A DNA stretch of 64,000 bases from Micropterus salmoides (Eukaryota > Chordata > Actinopteri > Centrarchiformes > Centrarchidae), in assembly GCF_014851395.1 (NCBI RefSeq), contig NW_024040152.1, positions 19,706,308 to 19,770,307 of the forward strand, read 5' to 3'. Positions 14,442-24,800 of the stretch are shown here, piece by piece; the first letter of the stretch is position 1; each line of letters opens with the position of its first letter. Both the position numbers and the translations under genes were made by a program. The notes beneath the pieces are model-generated. The model had not been told where the DNA came from. It was given only the letters and a program-made list of their open reading frames with translations, and did no database searches.

Positions 14442-17426
14442 TAAACATAAATGGCACATTTTTTGCTAGGCAAACACAGACACACACTGAGCTCACACAG
14501 TCGGAAAGAAGTGCGCACACACATAAAGTTTGCCCAATGTGCATCCAGTGGCGTGAAATGATATTCCATTTTGAGAAATCCGGATTAAAATGTATCGGGC
14601 CAAATGTGTTTTGACCTTGTTACTGGGGGCTGGAAAAGCACACACACACATGCACACACAAACACACACCCAAACAGCAAAGGTAAGAAAGTAAATGTTG
14701 AATTTTTTTGTGATGAGGACTTGTAAATCTAAATTTTAACTGCCTTCTAAGTAACATTAGGCACACCACATGTGGTAGAAACTACTCTAATGTATATATT
14801 TACCTGCGTAACATTCAAGGGGACATGGTAAATAAACTCACATCTACTGCAGAACTGCTGGGATTTCAAGGGGATTCAAATCTTTCTTTTCAAATGTGAT
14901 TTGATTGCAGCCAATAGTCCTCATTTTGAGTCTGGTAAAAACACTGAAAGCTGTGGTGTATTTGTATACATGCATGTGTGTACGTGACACTGCAGCACAC
15001 CAAGAGCAAGCCTCTTCACACCCACAGCTCCCTACTTCTTCTGACTGCCTCTCCTCCACTGTTTCTTTGTCTGGTTCTGTTCCTCCCTCTCTCCTCGTCA
15101 GAAATGTATTCATGTAATTAAGCTGCTAATACACCGTCAAAGAATTGTCTAATTCAGCAAGGAGGAATTAAAGGAATCTGGCATGAGTCATTAGCCAGTC
15201 GAGATGTTCTGTTGAGCATTTTCAATAAGGGATCTGGAGAGCAATGAATCACTCATATGGTGTGAAGACATTCGCTACAGCACATACTCTGTACTCTATA
15301 TTTGTACGCCAGCATTAGTATGTGTGTGTGCGTGTGGGGTTAATTGCCATATGTGAGGGTGAGAAATCGTATGTGGGTGAGGTAAAGAGAAACAATTCAA
15401 TGCATGTAATCCATCTGAACAATCAACCATTGCAGTGAATTATTACCCATTGTAAACATTTAGATACTCTGGGCAAGATACTTAATTGCAATCAATGTTT
15501 GTACTGTTGCAAGTACAAAGAGGAAAACCCTTAACTCGCTCTGTAAGGGGAGGCATATGAAAACACTCAATAGCTTTTAAAGGCAGAATGTTAGGGACAG
15601 GCAGGCAGACTGTAAAAACTGCATTTTTGAAGGTATGATGGGAAAATGCCAGCCTTCGCTAAATGCCTAATAGTCTGAGCTAGAAGGCGTTTCACTTTTC
15701 ATTGACGCTCTCAAATTGGCCTCTTTTGATCCACAGTGCGTGACACACATACAGCCTACCTGTTTGCATGCACAGATAGGCTTTTCAAACACTCTGGTAA
15801 AATAATGTACAGGGAGGACATGATTGGCGAACTAACATGCATAGTTTACTATCTTTTTCTTTTCTTTTCAGCTATCTATTAACATCTCTTTTGGCCCACG
15901 ATAGAGAGTGAGAGAGATTGGGCGCATGTGAAAATGGGCTTTCAGGCAGTTGTTGAGAACCACAACGGTCTGAGCCATGGAGAACTCACGTTCCTGATGA
16001 ACTCACTGTTTGGCGGCTTTAATTGTGCTGTTGGGTGACAGAGGCAGGAGGGTGCAAAGGGAGAGGGGAGGCGAGGGGCAGGGTTCAGTCTGTGGTGCAC
16101 CCTGAGATGAAGTGGATAATTGAGTGTGGAATAAATACTGCCAACAACCTCGGAAGCCCCCCTTTCAAAAAGAATGAAAAACTGGAGAGAATGGAGTAAG
16201 GAAGAACGGGAAGAGACGAGGAAAAGAGAAAAGGGTGAGAGAGAGACAGAGAGAGAAAATCCCAGCTACCCTCTAGGGGGAAAAGCTGCTATTGAAAAGC
16301 TATTAAACTTGCATTTAGCAGGATTGATTGGAAATGAAGAGGCCTATTAAAAGAGAGGGACAAGAGGACAATAGCGCGTCTCTGGCCACCGTATGTTGCC
16401 CTCCTTTCAGTGGCTTTCTTTGCTGGGAGGGGGGTGGCAACCCTGTCTGTTTAAGCGCTCCCACCAAGAGAAGCAGTTCAGGGGGGGCTTAGCGCTGCCT
16501 GAATAGAACCCTCTTTATCTTCCTCTGTCCCCCTTCCCTTCCATTCTCCACTGAGCAACAAAGAAAGAGAGGAGAATGAGGACGTTTTTTTTAAGTCGTC
16601 TTCGCAACTCACACAGACACCCCACTTAGATAACCAACCAACTGCTTTTCTCCCTCTCCCCCAACCTTCCCCTACGGATTAGTTACCTCTGGAGTGTTGC
16701 TATCGTCCCCTGCCAATAGGGTTTGTAATAGTCAAACTTTAGCATAGTGGCACAAACAGTTGGAACCATGGATCCATATTCATGCTGTGCTTCTGTGTGC
16801 GTGTGAAGGCAGGCCAGCCAATCCGGTGAGACTGTGTGCCATACTTAAACACAGCAGCGGAACGACGGCAGGTGTCTCCTCTGACTTTCAGCAGACTCAA
16901 ACGGATGGGTCCCCTGGGAACTTTAATGGAGTTTTGATTGTTTAACATCCATTTTTACAAAAAGCACACTGAAAGACTGGCAGATTTGTCTCCCCAGAAG
17001 TGTGTTTGCCTCATGTCAGCAAGCATATAACCATATGGTCTTGGGAAAGAGTTAAATAAGTTATGAGGCACAGCTGACTCTTCCTCATATAAGCCACATC
17101 TATAGGGGGGAAAACAATATTTTCACATTCTCTCAGCTAGTGCCATCAAAACAAGAGTGAGCCGACCAGTCCAGGGAGTCTGCTCTCTTTCATTCTTACT
17201 TCTTTTCCACCCCTTACAGTGCATGTTTCACTTTTTTCATGCTACATCTCTGCTGGCACTGCAGAAATGTACTGCCACTGCATTCTCTGAAACTCCATTA
17301 GTGGTAGTCTGCCTACCTATATATTTTATAGCTGTTTTGTGAATTTGGGTATGAATTGTCCATCTACCATCATGAAAATGTGAATTCTAAGAGATGTCTA
17401 TTCATGCTTTCTCTCTTTTCTCTCAG

Positions 17427-17582
17427 CAGCCACCCAAGCAGCCTACTTCTCCCAGCAACCCCAAGACCAGGTGGTGGTATCTAGTCAGTCAGTGACTCTA
17501 CCCTGTGTCATTGTGGGTTATCGGGGAATGGTACAATGGACCAAAGATGGCCTGGCACTGGGTGGAGAGAGAGACCTACCAG
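17427..17582 (+). CDS. kirrel3l: kirrel-like exon: first half of Ig domain 1
   Basis: Reads FSQQPQDQVVVSSQ, the first Ig cysteine in LPCVI, then VQWTKDGLALG, which are Kirrel hallmarks. The acceptor is a tandem CAGCAG, so the exon may begin at 17427 or 17430, differing by one alanine codon. The donor after 17582 is GTATTA. The exon opens with two bases of a split codon, so a signal-peptide exon must precede it. Confidence 0.93.
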
Positions 17583-20500
17583 GTATTATCACTGGCCTTA
17601 ATTTTGTCTGTCTCTCTCTCCCTCTCTTTTTTCTTCTGTTGTCTGTGTGTTTATTGTGTCTGTCTGTCTTGCCACGATCAATGCCAGGTCTCATTAGAAA
17701 CAAAGCCTCTCTCTGTCAAACTTTGGAGTTTTACGCAAATGAACAATGTCCTGTAGACAGGTCGGCTACTGCTGCACACACCGTACTTTAATTTGTTGCT
17801 TAGCATTTGAAGGGTCTTGTAGGAAAGTAGATAATCAATTGTCTTTTGTCACGCACTGACATTTAAATGTGTGGCAGACTAGAGAGAAGGTGGAGAGGCT
17901 TCCTCTTGACCTTAGCCACCCCATCTTTATTGTGTCTGTGTTTAAAGGACAGACTCCTCATGCAGCAGCAGCCTTCTCACGTGTTGCATTTCCAGCCTCA
18001 CGCTGGTCTGCTAACACAACGCCTCAATTCCTGGCCCAGTGAGGTGCTGCTGGCTTTTGTGTCTTACAGAGCATTGCCATGTTTCTCTCGCCTTTGTTCA
18101 AGCCACAAGTCTGTTCATTTTATAGTCCTTTCATCATGTGTTTGTTTGTCTCTGACTCTATTCTCTGTGCTGGCTTCACGCAGGCTGGACGCGCTATTCC
18201 TTAATGGGCGACCCGCTATCAGGCGAGCACAGCTTGCAGATCGATTCGGCAGAGTTGGCGGATGACGCGGTGTATGAGTGTCAGGCTACACAGGCGGGAC
18301 TGCGCTCCCACCGTGCCAAGCTCACTGTACTAGGTAAGAGACACAGCTCATGCATGATCCTCACAGCCAGCCCTCGTGCCAAGGCCTGCAGGCTGGCAGT
18401 GCTTGGGAAGAATCAGGGGAGTGTCTTCATCACAAAACACAGAAGCATGTAGACAAATATACAAATAACAATGTAACGAACAACAAACAAAAGATAATCA
18501 CATTCCCATCCCAACTTCATCATAGACAAAGAAAAAAAACACATCAGAACACTCCAAGTGATCAAGCAATTCATAAAATAATCCCTTATCATCACTCAAA
18601 GATAACCCCATTGTAATCATGTCCTGAAAGTGTAATTCAAACCAAAGAGATTCAGCTAGGGAAAAAAAGGAAACCCCTCTGCTCTCAGTAGCAGTAATCA
18701 AGATTGTGGACGTCTTGGATAATGTGATTGCTGCAGTCACAAATGACTTGCGTAGTCGCTTGAAAGTCAGGGTCTGCACAGTTAGCACATTTTACAGTGA
18801 GCCACAACATTTGTCAACTGCAAGACGTTTTTTACATTAACATGATGTGAGTGATCTACTTCTTAACACAGACATGGGTGGGGGCGGGGGGGTTGATTGA
18901 GGAGGAGGGCCAGGTCTTGTGGGAATTAGAATCAGCAAAGCACTGCTGGCATCTGGTGGCATGCAGAGGAATATCACTCATTAATTAGTTCTGTCAATTG
19001 TCCATATATTCACCTACAAGTAAGTATAATATTACACAGACAGAGAGGGCAACTCAGATGGAACAATTATACAGGTATGATGCCACTTCACTCAGCGTGA
19101 AGCTTTCACTACAGAGCCTGTTGTACTTGAATCTGTTGCCGTTGTGTGGTGTGTATACCGAGGCATCATTGAGGCAGGGTGACGGGCGGTACAGATAGGG
19201 TTGGCATGGAAAGACAAGCAGATCAGAGATCACAAGCGGTATTTAGGAAAATTTCAGCTAAATGAATAGGTTCAGAGACCTACCGTGTGTTCACCAGCCC
19301 ACCTTTCTGTGTCTAGTGTCACTGTCAAAGCTGCACAGAGCAGCACAAAGCAGTGCGGCCATCTAATGCCCACACACAGCTATAGAGATGCCCACGTGAA
19401 AGCAGAAAAGAAAGTTGAATAACTACATGAAATGGAATCTGAAGACCGAAGCTGGTGGTAAATAACATTATATGCATTTCATAAACAAACAAATTAAATC
19501 AGCTCCATCAGGTCAGGCTCAGAAATCCATGCTTTATGTTTATGTGTGTACATAAGGAGTAGTAAAAAGAGGAGGGGTTTCTTCTGTGCATGTGTATGTG
19601 TGTACATATGCCCGTATGTGTATGTATGTGTGTAAATCAGTGTGGCCAGATGAGACCAAAGCAATCCTGCACAGTCAAAGGAGTCAACGGCGGGAGTGCA
19701 GTCAGGGGAATCGGCATGGAAATTAAAATCACCTAGCACTCGGATTCCATTAGTGTCCGTGCCGCAGCAACGGAAGGACCTCTGACAATTCAGATACACA
19801 CAGTGAAATTGGTTCGGTGGAGGGAGCGAGAAAGGCCGGCACAAACCCCATGTTTACGCCTTCTCTTATTGGTTGGGGAGATGGACGCCTTCATCAGGGG
19901 TGGCACGCTTGGCTTGCCAGTGGTGCGTGCGAAACCATGCAAATAAATGAACAAATAAGCAATTCAGCTGAAACATCACCATACAACAGTAAGAGCAAAT
20001 AGAGTAATAATGCTAGTCCCAAGAAAGGAAATAAATAAGGTCTAGTTTTTTTTTCTCCAAATGACAACTGTTCTTGGTCTTTTCTCCTGTCTGAAACTAC
20101 ACCTTGTTAAACAGACACATGGCCATAAAAAGATATTGTTTGCCTCTTTTGCTGTTGCAAGAATTGATGCCGAGCTAAGAGCAACAGCAAGCTCAATATC
20201 AGTATGCCTTCTATGTGGCTCTGTGCTGGCCTGGAGCTGTAATGAGTTTTTTTTGTTTTGTTTTGAGTGGTATGTTTGTTCTGCTTTACAGTTCCTCCAT
20301 CAGACCCTGTGGTGGAGGGTGGCCCTGTTGTGCGTCTTAAGGCCCACACACCACACAATCTCACCTGCAAAGCCTCAGGAGCCAAACCTGCTGCCGAGAT
20401 CACTTGGTACAGAGATGGGGAGGTCATGGAATCTGCAATTTATTCCAAGGTACCATTAGAACAGATCTATGCCCAGTACTATCATCCAATCACTAACACC

Positions 20501-21800
20501 CACACAATATTACAAAACGTAACAACGGGCAGAAAAAATAACGCACAGCTATTCAAAACAGAAAGATTTTCTCTTAGGGTATAATACTTTTCTTCCATTT
20601 CTCTTTTTATTTATCTTCCTTCCATGGTCTCACAGTTTCTTTTTCTATCGTCACCCTTCCCTTGCACGATTTGTTCGCTCACTCTCTGCAGTCCCCCTCC
20701 CATTTTCACTCATGCCTGACACCCCCCTCCCACCCACCCACCCCACTCACTAACCCCCTCCACCCCCCTTTGCTTGCTAATGCAGCGACACTACAGCATA
20801 ACTGGAGCATGCCAAAGCTCAGACAGGCATGAGTGTTTCATACAGTAGAGTTTCTGCAGAGAAGAAATCACCCACAACAATGCAGAAACACAATGGGGAT
20901 GCGCCGGAGCGTAAGCCAGCCACGGCTGGGAAAGTGTCACATTTTTCATGCTCTCTGACCACGCTAAACGACGCTAAACGCCACATTTAAGGAGGAGAGA
21001 GCCTGCACTGAGAAGTGCGGGGAGGACGCAGGAGGGCTGGGGGGTGTGATTTGAGGGGGGAGAGGAGAGGAATGAATGGAGAAGAAAAGAGGAATACAGG
21101 GGGAATTAATATAGAGTTATCTAGTGAGATAGCTCTGTGAAAAACAGAGAGAATTTCCAACATTAAGAAGTGAGTCTGGGGGAGGAGAATGCTTTGTCCG
21201 AGTGAGGGGTGGTGACAGGGAGTGATGTGATTTGATCTAGCACAAAAATGCTTTTTGTGTATCTGGCTGAGGAAGTGGAAGGCTCCGTCCATTGATTTGG
21301 CTGTCCAGAGAAAAGGCTCAGCTTGCCCTTGCTCTTTTCCGAAGATGTTTGACACCTCTTCCTCACTGTCACCACCCACAAAAACAGACACACAGGCACC
21401 TCGGCCATCACAGTTTTTCTTCCTTGTGTGTGTATGAAGAAGAGAGGGAGAAAGTGAGAGAGCTGTGAGCCATATCCTCAGAATCTACACCTTTCCTCAC
21501 TTAGGCGTATTGATTTCTGTGAGCAGTAAATAGATTTAAAGGATGATGACAAACAAGGAGCGCTGACGGGGAACACTCTCAGAAATGTGGGAACAGCACA
21601 ATATCCCCTGCTGCATCATAAAATATATGATTTAACTGCCATGCCAAAGAACAGGATAGCAATTTTAATGCCTCACACATGAAAAAATAAGACCTGCACT
21701 GTCATAGAGATATTCCTAAGTGGTGCCATCACAAAAAATGGCAAGTGACTTGCTTGTGCGACATTGAGCTGATGTTCAGTTTGACTCCACTGTAATAGAG

Positions 21801-21832
<32 letters not shown>

Positions 21833-24800
21833 AGTATAGTGGGTAAACTATACTGACCTCTAGCAGCATCTAACAGTTACGTCTGCAAATCTACAGACGC
21901 TGATGGAGGATGGGAAGAGGGAGGCGGCTATCAGTATGCTTCCAATCGTCCCTGAGGATAGCGACTCTGGACGCACCTACACCTGCAGGGTTCTTAACCC
22001 AGCTGCCCCTGCTGGACGACAGACATCGGTCACTATCAATGTCCAACGTGAGTGTTCCGGCACCAGCTTTCCTGTAAAGAACACCAAAATATCCAAAAAT
22101 TGTAGCAGACTGCAAGCTATGTACAATAATCAGTGAAGCACATTTAATTCTGTTGCATTGTTAGGGTTAGGGAATGGTACCAATAAGACTGCAAGTCCTA
22201 AGTCACACATTTGTGTCAGTAACATAAAAGTTTTTTTTCTCACAGACCCTCCTTCAGTGACTCTATCAGTCCAGCCTCAGACTGTGACTGAGGGAGCCAA
22301 GGTTCTCTTCATCTGCTCTGCTTCGGCCAATCCGGAAATCACTGGATACAGGTATGCATCCTTCATTTAAATCTCAGTGTTTCACTCTGATCCTGCCACA
22401 CCATGCTGATGATACATTACAATTCTACAACTATTGCGAGTAAACATGTCATCCAAAATAGTAGCACAAGCATGCAATTGTTTGCTCATTGGGTTAAATG
22501 GGCTGCTTGATTGGCAGCATTTGATTGTGATTGGCACAAGCCATAAATCAGCTAATAGCCACTTTGATATGCATGGCAAAGTACCTTCCCTGAACTAATG
22601 CGACTGTATAATGTGATTATTCATCTGTCCCAGGTGGTCAAAAGGAGGCATTCCTATATCTGAGGCAAATGGGGATAGCCTTGAGGTGACAGTGGACTAC
22701 TCTTACTTCACAGACCCTGTCTCCTGTGAGGTTTCCAACTCTGTGGGCAGCACCAATGTCAGCACCCTAGTCGATGTCCAATGTGAGTTGAACTTTAGGC
22801 AATTGTACTACATAGTGTGGCTAAGAGTGTATTTTGAGACTTGAGGTGTGTGTGATTTTAAAAGCAGTCTCTTATTGATTGTGACTGGCTGTCTGTGTTG
22901 CTTCACCGTAGTTGGCCCGAGACTGCTGTCAGAGCCTAAGCCAATGACGGTGGATATGGGAATGGATGCAGCCTTTACTTGTGCATGGACTGGAAACCCT
23001 CCTTTGACCCTTGCCTGGACCAAGCAGGGCTCCAGCGTGGTAAGGCAACAAACACTAGTCACCACTTTATCTTGGTGGTAAGGTGAAGCTTCAACACCAC
23101 CCCTCAACACCATCCCTCCAGAGAGAAACATTCACACATGGCCTTGAGGCATCAATTCTTCACACTTTTCCCACACACATTCTTTTTTCAGGCTGAACCT
23201 TCAACACATCCTCTCTCCATGCTCCCGGAGGGCTAAAGCCTCTGGCAGAAAACTGTCTGTCCACTGACAGATTCATACAGCATCATCAGGGCACATGTCG
23301 TGCTGTCATAACTCTAACTCAATCAATCAATCAATCAAAATTGCGCCGCAGCTTTCAGCGCAGCATTTCTGCCTCTTAGACATAAACAAAGGACCAACTG
23401 CACTTGAGTATCCAGTAAGTCAAATTCATAAGTGGGTGGAACAAATGGGACATTTCCACCTTCACTTTACATCATCCTGGTAAAAGTCTTTTAGCACACA
23501 CACCATCAGTGGAGACATCCCATAGGAGCGTCTCTCTTGCCAACTAATGCAATTTCTGAGGCGATGGTGGAGAAAACACCCCCAGTAAAGAGTGCTGCGG
23601 GATGGCGTCATCTCAAAGAGTGAACGCTTTCAGCCCCTCTGTGGGAAATGTGCAGGCATTTTTCTAATCCACCCACTGCCACTGTCCCTCTCACAGCCAC
23701 GAGTAATGGATTAATTGGGTTACTCCATAAGTGTGTTGAAATAAAAAATTGGAGAGAGTGAGTGGGAAGGAGGGAGGGGTAAATGGATTAATCACAGCTT
23801 GATGGAATGACAGGATCAATGAGCTAAGGAGTGAGTGAGTGTAGCAGCTCCAAAGGCTAAGGCCCACTCACACCATAGTATGCTCTGTTCTGTCCCCACT
23901 GTTTAATTACAACAATCTCCCCAGCGGTGCGGCCACTCAGCGGCGGCTAGAGTGCTTAATGCTGTGATTAAAGCTCTTCACAATGAAATTAAACTCAAAC
24001 CACAAGCATTTGTTACAATGGTCAGCCCACCTATGTGCTGCCTCCACAATGAGTGGGCCACTGATAAAGGTCCCAGTCTCCTTTGTCTGCCTTTTCTCCC
24101 TGCCGTCTCATTCTTTCTCTCTCTAACACTCTTCGCCCCTTGTCTCTCTGGATTTCTCACTAGGTGCTCAGTAATGGCAACACCTTGCAGCTGAAGGCTG
24201 TTACCCAGGAAGATGCTGGAACATACACCTGCAAGGCCATTGTACCCCGGATTGGAGTTGCAGAAAGAGATGTCACTCTAACTGTAAATGGTGAGTGAGT
24301 TCTTTTCAGAGCATACAGGGTTGTTTGTAGTGTTTGGATTGACCTGTTGAGTAAGTAGCTTCACAATTGATATCTAACAATTTGGTATTGGTCAATATTT
24401 TAAAATATCCATTTTATTTTATTTTTTAATTTCTCTTGCTCCCCTTCTTTCTTTCTTCTTCACACCAGGCCCACCTATCATCACAGCGGACACCACGCAA
24501 CATGCTGTCAAGCACTCCAAGGGCAAGCTGGAGTGCCGGGTGGGAAGTAGCCCCCCGCCTGATAAGATTGTAAGTGAACCACTTATTTGTGTTGTGCATC
24601 ATTCATGTTTGGGAGCTTACATACTCTGCCTACCATCTAACAATGAACCACACCCACAAGAGAGCGATCACTCAGAGTAGCTTTATCCCTGACCTCACCT
24701 TCCCGCCTTTGCATCACCACATCTCTACATTTTAACAAATATGCCCACACATATATTCACAATTTTAATTGCACCAACATTGACAAAAGAGATAGTCGAG

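Larger units (their letters stand above)
7321..17426. other. Non-coding DNA upstream of the kirrel-like exons
   Basis: No exon with a convincing reading frame and splice sites was found. The first recognisable kirrel exon opens in phase 1, so at least one upstream coding exon with the signal peptide must exist, either hidden here or to the left of the window. The stretch contains AT-rich islands with clustered TAAT motifs (9771-9832), a palindrome next to an ATGCAT motif (10504-10536), several CA microsatellites (13.1-14.7 kb) and more purine tracts (11350-11420, 12365-12440, 16190-16260). Confidence 0.6.

Noticed and set aside
16760..16945. Candidate signal-peptide exon for the kirrel-like gene (MEPWIHIHAVLLCACEG)
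   Set aside because: It has a short hydrophobic start but no donor in the required phase 1 before unrelated sequence, and no match to known Kirrel leaders.
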